64,000 bases of DNA from Lepiota brunneoincarnata (lineage: Eukaryota > Basidiomycota > Agaricomycetes > Agaricales > Agaricaceae). Made by a program: the position numbers and the translations under genes. Of the stretch, positions 22,811 through 34,464 are shown piece by piece. The notes under the pieces were generated by a model that did no database searches, had not been told where the DNA came from, and worked only from the letters and a program-made list of their open reading frames with translations. The stretch is from the NCBI GenBank assembly GCA_023014365.1, contig JAEBUN010000052.1, positions 177,920 through 241,919 of the forward strand, read 5' to 3'. Within the stretch, counting starts at the first letter, position 1; each line of letters begins with the position of its first letter.

Positions 22811-22830
22811 ATCTCCCCCTAGCCAAATTG
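22811..22830 (-). promoter_or_regulatory. Internal polypurine tract copy (central PPT-like)
   Basis: CAATTTGGCTAGGGGGAGAT on the element's strand repeats the PPT and its upstream flank (CAATTTGGTTAGGGGGAGAT beside the LTR). It lies between the two antisense genes. The same internal copy is seen in the orphan fragment at about 36147-36166. Confidence 0.6.
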
Positions 22831-23104
22831 AAATCGGTGCCCTCACCGTTCCATCAGAATCCCTGTGCACACTGATAACCGCGAGACCCTGGCGACATGT
22901 TACCTAATAAGGCAACTGTGGTTCAGCAAGTCTGTCGAAGGCTGGCTGCTCAAGATTACAGGTTTCCTAGGCCCCTCAGGTCATAAGCTTAGGGTGGAGG
23001 GTGCTCTTCATCCACTCGTTATGATTCGTCATCACTGCCTATGGCCTTTTCTTATAAAAGCGAGGGAGCGACGTCTCATTCTAGCAGACACCCTTCGCAA
23101 GAAA

Positions 23105-24451
23105 ATGGCTTCTTCTATCCCCCATCTCCAGGTTGAGCTCGACGATCTCATCAGCAACGCCAAAGGTCGTCTTCAGCGCCTGCAAAACGGCCAAGTCGCT
23201 TGTCCCCTCGTCGAGAAGGCTCTCCTTGCGTTCGACGCCCCTGGGGTATGTCTACTCTTTCCATGCTTCTCTCGCCGTTTCCAAATCATTTCTAGTCTGC
23301 TTATATTGAAGCGTTATCGGAGGATAATGAGGCTATCAAGCTTCATGTCAACCAGGACTACGTCTTCCGTATCCGCAAGCTCTACGAAATTTACCAAAAC
23401 AACTACCATTTGTCTTATGAGATGCCCGCGATCTATAAGGTGCTCTCTGAATGCTGTAGCCGCATTAATCGCATTCGTTCCGAAGAATCCCACAAATCCA
23501 GGACCGAAGAGGCTCAGAACCCATCGTCCATGACTGGCTCTACTTCCTCCAACGTTGCCGAAGGCTCTGCTGTCCCCAAACGCGTAAGCTTAGCATTCTT
23601 TTGGCTCCAATCGTCTCCTCATGTATAAGCTTAGCCTCGCAAAGGTCGCAAGGCCCCTGTCTCTGCTGCTGTTGTGGTAGACACCGATACCGAGCTTGCT
23701 GAGAGTATGCCCAGTGCTTCCAACTCCCGAGCAACTGGTGCTGACACGGTAATATAGCTGCTTCTCAACCTATTACATTGGCTGAGATAATCGCTCGCCT
23801 CCAGGACATGATGGTCGATGAGGAGGTCTCTCAAGCTATCGTCGAAGAGGTTCGTGTAGTCTCGCCTTATCGCAAGCGTCGTTTGTCTACCTCCAACGTG
23901 GTGCGCCAGCTCCACTCCCCCCAACCACTGATTCTGACTTCCTCCCTCTTTAGGAGACCGTCAAAAAGTCCTCATTGTCTAAAGGCACCGTCCGTCTTCT
24001 TTCCTATTGTCAAGTTCCCAATATGAACACTAAACACTGCTGTTATGTCCGGGCTGAACAGGTTCTAGCCAAAGCCAGCGCCAATACTGCCAAGCGCGCC
24101 CGTACCGAGTCTGCTTCCGATGAGCGCACCTTTGCGGGCTTATCTGGTGGGCAATTTCTCACTTCTCTTCGCTAAGCTTAATGGTACTGACACTTCTCCC
24201 GGGCAGCTCGTTTGCTCCAGGAACTCCAAAACCTCCTGTCTCACTCTCGCGACGAGTACGAATCCGAATCTCGCGGTGACGACGCTCGGTCAGTCAAATG
24301 CGACCTCAATTCGCTCAGCCGGGACTTCATCGATGCTATTCCCTCGCTCGAAGCCAACTTAAAAAGGTTCCAATTCCTCATTCAAGAGCGCATCCATCTC
24401 AAAAGCCTTTTGCGCAACCTTTCCGACTTGGACAAGTCCTCCCCCGCTTAA
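23105..24451 (+). CDS. Antisense gene 2: helical protein of the retrotransposon
   Basis: It also reads opposite to pol, 0.7 kb after gene 1. It starts MASSIPHLQVELDDLISNAK in context gaaaATGG. Introns: 23248-23296 (GTATGT...TTCTAG), 23584-23634 (opening G|TAAGCTTAG and closing TAAGCTTAG|), and others near 23750, 23900 and 24170. The product is charged and largely helical (DYVFRIRKLYEIYQNNY; SRDFIDAIPSLEANLKRF), Ser-rich in the middle, with no catalytic motif. The TAA stop at 24449-24451 is part of a TAAGCTTA site. A second copy lies at 35872-34775. Function unknown; a coiled-coil partner of gene 1 is only a guess. Confidence 0.6.
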
Positions 24452-27400
24452 GCTTAACGCTTTTACAGTCCCCAGGATAGTTTTCCTTCGATAAGTAGAT
24501 AGTTCTGTCCACAATATCAGGTTTTTTCTATCCCTCCAACTCTTCTGGCTCCCATCTGTCACTAGGCTCATCCTCAGTAGTCTCCTCCAGGGTCTTCAGT
24601 CCCTCTGGCGACAGATCTAACAACTCTTGTAACTCCAGCGGCAACGGCATATGTTTTCTGGCTAAGTAGGGAATTACTCTGAACGCCGCCACTTTATTCT
24701 GCCATACAGAGCCATCCAACTCTGCCAGGATATATGATCCTCCCTTTGATCTAGATATGACCACCATGGGTCCTAGATACCTGGGTTTCATCTTCCTGTC
24801 CGCTGAGCTCTCTATAGCTGTGTTTCTCACTAATACTAAATCTCCCGGGCTGAAGCGATAATCTTTTATCTTATGCGCTGCTTGTCATTCCATCTCCCAA
24901 GCCTTGCTAAGCTTAGTGTCTGAAACACGCTGACGCACCTCCTCAACATGCCGAACATGTTTTGCCAAAGCCTGAGCTCGGTATCCTATTAACTCGGCCG
25001 TGGTTAAGTACTTATTTGGTAGTTGTACTAGCCAAGTGGCCTCTTTGACATCCAGAGGTAGCGTCGGGTGCGCTCCGGTTACCAGAAAGTACGGGGAACA
25101 CCCCATTCCTTTTCTAATGGTTATCCGATCTGCCCACATAACGTGCGGTAGGTGCCAATACCACTTTTTGACATCTCCATCTGTAGCTTTGTACAACATT
25201 TGCCGCACATCCCAGTGGGCTCTTTCAATAATCCCGTTCGCTTTGGAATTGTAAGGAGATATCATTACTCCTTTTATCCCATATTTTTCTTCCAGCCATC
25301 GAACAGCTTTCTTAAATGGAGAACCATTGTCCGTGACAATCTTCACTATACAGCCCCATCTGCAAATGATATCTTCAAATAACCACTGCGCAATCGAACT
25401 AGCATTCTCTTTTCTCAAAGCTTTTGCCTCCATCCAGGATGACAGTCCACACCTTCCATGCACAATATAACTACACCCATTAGAACTTGGCGTCATATGT
25501 AGTGTGTCCACATGTAGCACTTGGAATATCGACAGCGTGGGCGTTACTATTGGCGGCGTCTCGATGATCGCCTTTTGTCGTTGCTGGCATAGATGGCACG
25601 ATTGCACATACCAAGTTACGTCTCCTTCAACTTCCGGCCACCAGAACCTCTGCGTTATAAGCTTAGTGGTTGCGTATATTCCCCTGTGTCCTAGGAAGTC
25701 GTGGCTGGCTCGCAACATATACATACGTTGCTTCTTATCCACTACTAGCTGATGCTGACCGCTAGGGCTCATCCTATACAGTCTCCCCTCTTCATCCAAG
25801 AAGAAATGCTCCACCATATGCTTAAGCTTACGCAGATCCGGCTCATCCAAGCCTTCAGCTGCGCTACTGCCCCCTGTTTTCAGGTATTCCCTGACTTTGG
25901 GTATTCTTCCATCTTGTATTCGCGCTGTATCTGTCCTACACGATTCATCATACGCTTCCTCTATCTCGGTCAACTTTTCCTCTTCGAAATCTGGCACTAG
26001 CCTGACATCCGTCATTAAGCTTAGTACTTGTCGGTGGTTTTCTGGGCACGCTGGGTCTTCTATAACCCTAAGCTTAGCCTGTTGTTCATCCAAGTACTCT
26101 TCCTGAGCTTGATCCAGCTCATACTCAAAATCATACACATCACGCGCCAGACCCTGGTAGAAGCCAGAGCGACTGTCGATCTCATCACAGAAGGCTTCCA
26201 AGGGTAACGGATCTGCAGCCCCCGGATCTCCTTTGATCAACTCGAACTCCTCTCCCTCGTCCTCGGATCCGTCGTCGAAACGACGGGCTGTCTCATCACC
26301 GGGATAGTAACGTCGTCTGGACAGTCCATCCGGCCCAAATGTCTTTCCTTCTTTGTGTGCTAGCGTGAAGTGGAACGATCTAATGAAGTCCACCCAACGG
26401 TTTACAGTAGCGTTCGGGAGTTTTCCTGGGTTGTTTAACATCCCAAAGAGAAACTTCGCGTCTGTTTCCACTACTAGATTTCTCGATCCCCACAACAAAT
26501 ATTTCTCCTGTTCCAGCACCATTCTTAAGCCGCATAGCTCTCGCTTGGGCTGAGAATACCTCTGCTGTCTCTCGTCCAACAATATTGACCCAAACTTCGC
26601 ATAATGTATAAGCTTAGCGTCTTCTCCATCTCACTGATATATGTAGTATCCCACCGCCCTCCATGAGGTATCCACGGCTACTACTATGGGTTGTTTACTC
26701 GGGAATTCAGGGTTCCTGGTCGGGAAACAGCGTTGAATCGCATCTTTCAGCTCCTGCTGTGCTTTCCGTTCATTTTCTCCCCATTCAAACTCTTGCCCTT
26801 TCTTAAGCTTTTTGTATAGAGGTGCAGCAATGGCTATGAACTTCGGGATATGATTCCTGCAGCGCGTAGCTGTTCCTAGAAAACCCCTTAGCTCGGAGAC
26901 ATTCTCGCAATCCCCCCATCTTAATATCTTCCCAATGGTGTCTGTGGCAGGCAACCGTCCTTTATAAGAGCATTCAAAACCCACTACGGTGATTTCATCA
27001 GTGCAGATAGTCGTCTTGGGCCCAGAGAAGGTTCCTCCTACGTATTTCATCCTCTGTAGAATCCTATTGACTGTCTGCATGTGTTCCCATACAAATCGTC
27101 GGATCCCTGGGTTTTCTTTCAGCGTCTCTTCTGTGCCATCTGGCAACTCATATCTAGTTTTGGGTCCTCTGATAGGTACATCATCTATGTACGGCATCGT
27201 GTATTCTGGTATCTCACTGGTTAGGATCGCTGTTACATCCTCATGAAATATAGGCACTGAATTGGTCCATCCCATGGGTAACGTCACTAAGCGTAGCGCT
27301 CCAAAAGGCGTCTGGAACGTTGTTAAGTCCCGAGATGACTCAGCTAACAGTCGTTCGTCATAGCCAACATATAGATCCAGAATGCCTCTGCAAGCTCTGC

Positions 27401-27625
27401 CTGCGAAGTGCATTGCCAAATCTTCCGTTGCTGGCGGCAGTCCTGAATGCGCTATCGTCACTTTGTTCAGCGGTTCCAAGCTGTGTACCAGTCTCAAACT
27501 TTTCCCATCTTTCTTCACCACACAGAACCATCTGGATCTATAGGATGAGTTCGACGGCTCGTATACACCAGCACTAATCTTTCTCTTTATAATGGCACAA
27601 ACTTCATCATAGATCGCTGGTGGAA

Positions 27626-28288
27626 TGTCATATCCACACCAAACCTAGAGCTTAACCATTAGGCTTCGGCTTCTCGACTCCACGTGTGCTCCACACGACA
27701 ACCCTATGCCCTCCGACTCAGCCCCGACTGGCTCCGACCGCAACCCTTCGCCCCGATCACGCGACCTACCTCTACACGTGCCACGACCACCTGACCCTCG
27801 GTGCTCCCATTGTCCAGTTCTCCATTCTCCGTCCGTAATCAGAATACGTTACCAGTCTCCATACCCGTACCGGTCTCCATTCCATTCGAAATTATTCGTA
27901 AATCCGCTTGTAACCATATGGGTCTCCGCTTCGCTCCCCACGTAGTCAGTACGAGTCATCATTCGTCGAGCTAGTAGTATATATACCGTAGGCACTTGGC
28001 TTGTACTCCTCAGTCTGATAATCGAATCGAGCAGCGGACCAGCTCCCTGTTCCATATCCTCTCCTCTCTTCTACCTCGCTCCGCTTCGGCTCCGACTTCC
28101 TGAAATACGGACTAGGACAGTAGGAGGGCACAGCACATAAGCTGAGGCCGCAAGTCCAACCCCCGCCCGACGTACTCCGCCTCGGTCCCGAAGTCTACGT
28201 ACTGACTTCGCCCTGTCCCCCGGTTACCTTATACCAAGGATACCACCCCGACCCTCCGCTTCGGTCCCGACCCGCACCGGCTCTAACA
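27626..28288 (-). mobile_element. Solo LTR (family W, copy 1), 663 bp
   Basis: Plus-strand ends are TGTCATATCC and GGCTCTAACA, flanked by the 5-bp duplication TGGAA (27621-27625, 28289-28293). The uninterrupted sequence is present in pol copy 2 near 43400 (cgattccaccagc). It contains no TAAGCTTA. Confidence 0.92.
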
Positions 28289-28690
28289 TGGAATCGGAAT
28301 GGGTTTCTCAACCCACGGAGTATGTTCTACCGTCGGTATCTCGATCGGCGGGAAGAAATCTTCCCTAAAACATCCCTTTTCCTCATCTGTCCAGGCAAAT
28401 GCCTTTTCTTGAAGCATCATGATGTGGTGCATCAGCTTTCTTTCCTCTGGCCACAAGAAATCCCCTGCATGGGCTTCGTCCAGCTTAAGCTTACGCTCCT
28501 CCGTATATCTGCCTGTCGGGACAAACTCTGGAGGATGCACGCTAAGCTCAGGCATTTCTGCCAGTGGGTCCCCTTTTATTTCTCGTTTTATCCTGAATCT
28601 CTCCGGTAGATCACCCAACACTGGCCTCACTTTTAAGGCTACTGGTTTATATTTCTTCCCAGCCAGGCATTGTACCGTATCTTTGTCATC

Positions 28691-29350
28691 TGTCATATCC
28701 ATGCCAACTCAGAGTCTAATCACTTAAACTTCGGCTTCTCGATTCCACGTGTGCTCCACACAACAACCCTCTGCCCTCCGACTCGGCCCCGACTTGCTCC
28801 GACCGCAACCCACTGCCCTGATCACGCGACCACCTCCACACGTGCCGTGGTCACCTGACCCTCGGTGTCTCTAGTTCCAGTCTCCATTTCCCGTCCGTAG
28901 TCACAATATGTTATCGGTCTCCATACCTGTACCGGTTTCCATTCCATTCGTAATCTGTTCGTAATCTGTTGTAACTATATCGGCCTCCGCTTCGCTCCAC
29001 ACATAATCAGTACGAGTCATAGTTTGTAAGGCCAGTAGTATATATACTGTAGGTACTTGGCTTGTACTCCTCAGTCTGATAATCAATTTGAGCAGCGGAC
29101 CAGCTCCCTGTTCTCTATCCTCTCCTCTCTTCTGCCTCGCTCCGCTTCGGCCCCGACTTCCTGAAATACAGACTAGGACAGTAGGAGGGCACAGCACATA
29201 CGCTGAGGCCGCAAGTCCAACCCCCTGCCCGACGTACTCCGCCTCGGTCCTGAAGTCTACATACTGACTTCGCCCTGTCCCCTGGTTACCTTATATCAAG
29301 GTTACCACCCCGACCCTCCGCCTCGGTCCCAACCCGCACCGGCTCTAACA
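28691..29350 (-). mobile_element. Solo LTR (family W, copy 2), 660 bp
   Basis: Same family and orientation as 27626-28288, flanked by TCATC (28686-28690, 29351-29355). The empty site is at about 43005-43015 in pol copy 2 (gaagatgacaaag). Two independent insertions of one family 400 bp apart. Confidence 0.92.
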
Positions 29351-30209
29351 TCATCTTCTTCTGTTTCGAAGACAGTTATTCCCTGGTCCTCTGTGCCCTG
29401 CGCGTTGGCTATGCGTCCTAGGCACAATAACGCCGTTGCTTTATCTTCCTGTGGGCAGTCCTCATCGCGTATGACTTGGTCAATGAACATTAGCTGTAGC
29501 TCGGCCTCTGAGAAGCTTCCTTTTGCTAAGCTTAGTGTTTGTGCGACAACAGGGCCCTTCTCATCATCATAGTCTATTATACAAGCCACCTCTCCTTGTC
29601 CCTCAGTCAACTCATCGAGGTTTCTTGAAAATTTTGACTGTTTTCCCTAAGCTTAGGAGGATTACACTCTCCTCGAGCATAAGTTGGTAACACAGCCCTT
29701 TCTCTGGTATTTGGGTCCGTAATAACCAAGGTTTGCTTGCCACTGGCACTATTCCTGACTTCGCTAGCCGTCATTACATCAAAGGGTTGTCCCAGGAGTA
29801 CTCGATACACGGGCTACGAACGATGTGAACTTGCAAATAGATTGTGACTCCCCCGCAGGTAAAGCCTACGTTCTTTGCCAATCCACAAGTCTTTTCAACC
29901 TGCCCATTCGCACTCTGCAAATTTATCATAGTATCTGGGTCCCAAGAAACTTGACATGCAATCGCCGCTTCCTGACTCATGGAGACGATCTGTGACCCGC
30001 TATCTAGCAAGGCCTCTTCCTGCCAAATCCCATTTATCAGAGTTGGCACTACTCTCAACAGCTCGCATTCTTTCGCAATAAACACTTGTCGTCCCCTGTC
30101 TCTTCGGGGTAGTGACTCCAAGTACTGCATGATTGGATCCTGAGCTACCCAGGCTTGGGTTGCCAAGCCTTCTCGGAGCACCATATCATACTTCCGAGGA
30201 CCGTCTGTT

Positions 30210-30578
30210 ATGAACAGTCCAGACCGGGAGGAACAAGAACTATTGTTCGACTTCACAAGATGGGTACAGGAGACTACAGACCAATTACGGGCACAAGAAT
30301 ACGAAGACGAGGAAGGGGAATACTACACTGCCATGCAGGACCTGGCGAGAGAAGCAGGAATGGAGATAACCTTGGAGGATATATTGGAATACCCCGAGGA
30401 CGAGGAAGATAACCATGGATCAACCGACCCAACCTCCGATACGGATGGAAGCACCGAGAGAATGGAGAGCGAGAACAGAGAGGACTCCATGGAGATACAA
30501 TCGGGAGAAGGAGATTATGAGTCAGAGGAAAGCGATGGAACATCGCACAGCAGTAGCAAGAGTACTGACTCATTGTAA
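30210..30578 (+). CDS. LTR-encoded acidic protein (copy 2)
   Basis: A 122-codon frame that starts at base 5 of the LTR (TGTT|ATG). It differs from the copy at 3753-3385 by a handful of residues (for example R for W at residues 6 and 27). The stop TAA is followed by ATATAAATAA. No domain is recognised. The same length and absence of frameshift in all three LTRs support a real product. Confidence 0.55.
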   Translation: MNSPDREEQELLFDFTRWVQETTDQLRAQEYEDEEGEYYTAMQDLAREAGMEITLEDILEYPEDEEDNHGSTDPTSDTDGSTERMESENREDSMEIQSGEGDYESEESDGTSHSSSKSTDSL

Positions 30579-30687
30579 TATAAATAACGCTAGGATGCCA
30601 TCAGCCAGGATGTGCATCATGGTCAGGACTGCGCACGACCAGTAGAACAGCCAAGTAACCTATAACGAGTATATAGCACCTCATAGG

Positions 30688-30696
30688 TATATAAGG
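30688..30696 (+). promoter_or_regulatory. TATA box of the Y LTR
   Basis: TATATAAGG lies downstream of the LTR ORF and upstream of the likely R region, which places the ORF wholly in U3. The same element is kept in the other Y LTRs. Confidence 0.6.
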
Positions 30697-31417
30697 CCTG
30701 TACAAGTAGAGATTAAAGCCCTAAGCTTTAATCTTGTTAACAGCGGTCGTTTACCTCTCTGCCTTAACTTGGCATCTTCCCTCGTTATCTCATTGAGCGC
30801 GATCCACTAAGCTCTATAAGGCCAACCGTCTCGGACACCTTGTAGAGTGATTGAAGGCCGTCTCCAGTTATCCTCGGATACAGAAGGAGCACGGATCATA
30901 ACACCGTCTGCTAGCTCCGTTATCATGACTTGTACTGGCCCACTATTAATCTCTATATCTTCTGTATCATCGTCCCTGGGCCCTACTCCTGCTATTAAGC
31001 TTTGACTCGTGGGTACCCGTTTTCTCATAATGCGCTCTCTATAAGCATTCCTGTATATCGGTGACAATGCCAAGAGTTCTCCATGCGATACTGAGGCTTC
31101 TCACTTCAATACCCTGCTGAGTACTTCCTCAACATTGACATTCCTCTCTATAGGGGCCTGGTGCTTATACGCAGGCTCCTTCTTGGATGGTTCCATCCTT
31201 CTGACAGGCAGTGGTGGTACCTCAACGACTGGGCGCAGTGGTTTCACATTTTTATATGGTAATTCTCCTGCTGCGGCACGCATTGGTTTCTCCGTTGTCT
31301 GCCCTATTTCCTCATTTTCTGATTCTTCTGATCGCTCGGAATCCGACGCGTCCTCAGGAGTCTGTCCTCTGGCGAAGGCGACCTTCTTCTTCAGAGCCGG
31401 CTCCTTCCTCGAACCCT

Positions 31418-33028
31418 TTAGAAACCCGACTCCGAGTTCCTAGTCTTCGCGCCACTTCTGGTGTCCAAATACTGGCTTGCCGAGGGCGTACCATCCGTCA
31501 AACTGCTAAGCTTAGCCTGTATCTGGGCCAATTGCTCCGCCAAAGACTGTATTTCGACGTTATCCTCCTTCCTGGTCATAAGCTTAACCTTTGGGGCACT
31601 CCCGGCGTGGATGGCAGCTGTCTCCAACATTTCCATGCGCTGCTTCAGACGGCGGACTTCTTCTTCCGCTGGTGACCTTTGGTTTTCTGACCTCGGGAAT
31701 GCTCTCTGTGCAAACACTGCTGACGTTGGCACTTGCGGTAACTCAGGCTCAACCTCCGGCAGTTCTGGTATCTGAATGAAGAGTTGTCCCTTTGTCGCAT
31801 AGTACTTTGCCACTTTCTCTTTAATAGGCCCTTCTCCTCGAGGGATACTCGAGCCATCTCCCATATATATTTTGTTCCCTTCGACTCTAATTCGGCCAGC
31901 TTGTTTGTCCGCCTCCATGTCCGGGCAGAATAACCAACTATGCCCTAATAACCAGCAGTAGAAACACTTGCGGTCGGAAAGCGACCCTCCCGACCCACTT
32001 CAGGTATTCCTCTGAGCGTGATTATAACCAGCATGATTATGTCCTTCTTTCGCCAAACTCTCTAAGTATGATTTTAAAGTATGCCCCTGGATATTCATGA
32101 GGTCCTTAAGCTCAGCAAGACCGCCTGCCATCTGCAAGACTTCATCCTGAAACTTCTGTTTTAAGCTTTGCAGCTCTCGCTTTACTACAGGGTCATAAGT
32201 CCCTGTTCCGGACGTCGCAGGTGGATGGCTCATTGATGCCGAGTTCACCAGCCTTGAATCCTGATGAAGGGATCGCATAAGTGTTTTGCCAATCGAAATT
32301 TTGACGGCTTTATCCACGACGATCCTCCAATCATAGGGGTCCTCTTCGCGTAAATCCTTCGCAGTTAGTGCCGACCCGTCGCTCGTGGTTCTACGCGCCC
32401 CGGTGATCGCTAATCTCGCATTGAGTATGTCCTGGAACACGGAGTCCAGTGCGCTCATAAATAACTTGACTAGCTCTCGGTTCGAGACTACCGCCGGCGA
32501 CTTCAGGCACTTCTCTGCTTCTAGAATGAATCGCCTTTTGAAGTCCAAGACTCTATGCTCCTCATTCATCGCAATGCCTCTACTCTCTGTGCAGAGTTCC
32601 CTCAATTGTCGCACTGAGCCCTGCTCGGCTGCCACAGTCTCGGGATACTCTTTCTTCAATCTCTCTATGAAGCCTGTCCAGCTTCCTGCTGGGAACTCCA
32701 CAAAACTCATCCACTCTTCACGGATATCCTGGTCCACATATGACACTGCCCAATTTATCCTTTCTGCATCGTCTGTCGTCTTCGTTATCGTGAAGAGCCG
32801 TTCAAGCGTCCAGAGATAATTTCTCAATGTCTGTGGTTTTGATGCATCCCATCTGGGAGCATTATTGCTAAAGGGAATTGGCATACGCTCGTGTCCCATT
32901 TTACTAGCTGTAGTCGTCGTAGATGGCGTAGTTTGGTTTGTCTGTACAGTCGGAGTTGACTGTGATATCTGTGGTACCGTAGAGGCACCAGGAGGGTTCA
33001 TATGAAACGAGTTTTGGTTTGTAAACAC
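31418..33028 (-). pseudogene. Gag of giant gypsy copy 1
   Basis: The gag domain (MPIPFSNNAPRWDASKPQTL and on) is followed by a coiled region, a CCHC knuckle CFYCWLLGHSWLFC (about 31970-31930) and an acidic tail ending ESGF-TAA at 31418. A single TGA near 32000 interrupts the frame; the second copy has AGA there. The ATG at 33028 is the first clear start. Confidence 0.85.
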
Positions 33029-33451
33029 TAAGCTTAGCGTAGGAATGGTCTGACCATCCTGGCTTTCCGTGGGCTCCAGGAACAGAATATGTGCTATGTT
33101 GCGAGCTGAGTCTGGAAGCCTTATAGTAATTCTGGGAGCAGTAGAGGTCGGCGGTGTGACTTCTCTTGATACTGCAACTGCTGAACCACTCGCTGTGTTC
33201 GCAGCTAAAGAGTTAACGGGATCTTTTCGCTTTCAAGAGGTACTAGCGGCGATGAGGCCTTCAGAACCTTCTGGACGATTGGAATTCCGAGTAGTTCTCT
33301 GTTTTGGGGGGTCAACCTTCCTGAGACTGTTCTCGAAGGATGTTTTGGGTGACTTTATGGTCTTTGCTTGAACCTTTTTCTGCTTTGCAGGTGAAAGGTG
33401 GGCCAGTGTCCAAGTCTTTTGGTGTTTGTCTCGTGAAATTCAACTGAAAAC

Positions 33452-33471
33452 CCCCCTCGCGGTGGGCTCCA
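33452..33471 (-). promoter_or_regulatory. Candidate primer-binding site
   Basis: Two bases after the LTR end (CTTTTCA|TC) the minus strand reads TGGAGCCCACCGCGAGG. The TGG start is expected for pairing with a tRNA 3' CCA end. The tRNA was not identified. Confidence 0.55.
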
Positions 33472-33889
33472 GATGAAAAGGTAGAAACTTCCATAGGTTT
33501 TAATATAGATAGTGGGCTTGTTTTCACTAAGCTTAGCCGCAATTCGATAAGCTTAAGCTAATACAAGTGGAATGAGATAGATAATGAACAGTTTCGTCTT
33601 TTAGGGTGTTCTGGGGGTGCATTCTGACAGTGAAATTCAAGAGAGTAGTGTTTTTAGAGGTTAACGAACAGCCATTGAAGTTATCTTAGCCATACGGTGC
33701 AACAATGAAAGGACAATCCCTGTCAATTCAAAGCGCTGGGTCTCTGGTCTCTGGTCTCTGGTCTCTGAACTCTGGTCTCTGTCTCTGTCTCTGTCTCTAG
33801 CACTCTGGAACTCTAAACTCTGAACTCTGGTCTCTGTCTCTGTCTCTGGGTTGGTCGACGACCGAAGAAATCACACTTAACGACGCACA

Positions 33890-34174
33890 CTAAATAGCCC
33901 TCTGAACCTGTTCTTGATTATGGCTTGCAGACTTGCATGTGGAAGCGGGGGTGAGACCTCTTGCTTCTCCACGAACAAGTGCGACTGTATTTATATTGTT
34001 TGGATACATACGGGAGATAGTAAATATGAAATAGAAAACAATAAGCTTAATTGTTACAGGCACTGTAGAACATTTTGGAAGGTTCGGCAGCATTTCTACC
34101 TCACCCTGGGTTATGGGTTTTTCTCTGATTAACGAATGGCAATCCAGCCAGACATGTTCTGTGCTCATCTGCAT
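33890..34174 (-). CDS. LTR open frame U3-2 (copy in 5' LTR)
   Basis: Equivalent of 19460-19176, 94 codons, with the same hydrophobic stretch. Differences are mostly transitions. Confidence 0.35.
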   Translation of the reverse strand: MQMSTEHVWLDCHSLIREKPITQGEVEMLPNLPKCSTVPVTIKLIVFYFIFTISRMYPNNINTVALVRGEARGLTPASTCKSASHNQEQVQRAI

Positions 34175-34464
34175 TATTCTGCATCCACGCGAGCGCGTTA
34201 AGTTTCCAGATCAATTATGATCGGAATGTATAGCGGATGGACAATTCCTTGATCCGTTGTAATTAATCTCAGTTAAGCAGTATGCCAAAGTGCCGGGACC
34301 CCCAAAGCACTCGTTAATTAGGAGTCTTTGATATTTCTAGGGTTTTGGGCATCGGGTATTGCCTCCCGAACGTTGGACATTCCGTTCCGTGGTCCGGTCA
34401 TCATTATTGAACTTGCTATAGACGTAATATGCCTGCGACAGCCGCTAGGTACATTCTTTTATGT

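Larger units (their letters stand above)
24528..29627 (-). pseudogene. Pol (RT, RNase H, integrase) of giant gypsy copy 1
   Basis: On the minus strand the frame enters from the -1 site at about 29634. It runs through RT (YIDDVPIRGP at about 27191-27165; 27521-26631), RNase H (VVAVDTSWRAVGYY; VETDAKFLFGML) and integrase (H..H in SHDFLGHRGIY, CHLCQQRQ, then D in HVDTLH, D in VTDNGSPF, E in NGIIERAH). It ends with a C-terminal domain [14 protein letters not shown] and a tail ending at 24528. Two solo LTRs interrupt it (27626-28288, 28691-29350). There is a TGA at 24887-24885, shared with copy 2, and a further break near 26625. Confidence 0.9.
30206..30903 (+). mobile_element. Solo LTR (family Y, copy 2), 698 bp
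   Basis: Starts TGTTATGAACAG and ends GGATCATAACA, flanked by CCGTC (30201-30205, 30904-30908). The empty site is present in copy 2 near 42158 (agacagtccttgg, diverged). Same length as the copy at 3060-3757. Confidence 0.92.
29607..31427 (-). pseudogene. Protease frame of giant gypsy copy 1
   Basis: Entered by a -1 shift from gag at GGGTTTC (31427-31421). It encodes an acidic/basic linker and a retropepsin-like domain with LLDSGSQIVSMS (catalytic Asp in DSG, about 30010-29980), and ends at ETSMS-TGA (29607-29609). A family-Y solo LTR (30206-30903) splits it. Stops upstream (for example near 31101) show decay. Confidence 0.8.

Noticed and set aside
28901..29197. Open frames in the W solo LTRs (also 27849-28055 and 18322-18762)
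   Set aside because: Start and length differ among the three copies and no shared start lies at a fixed LTR position, unlike the Y and giant LTR frames.
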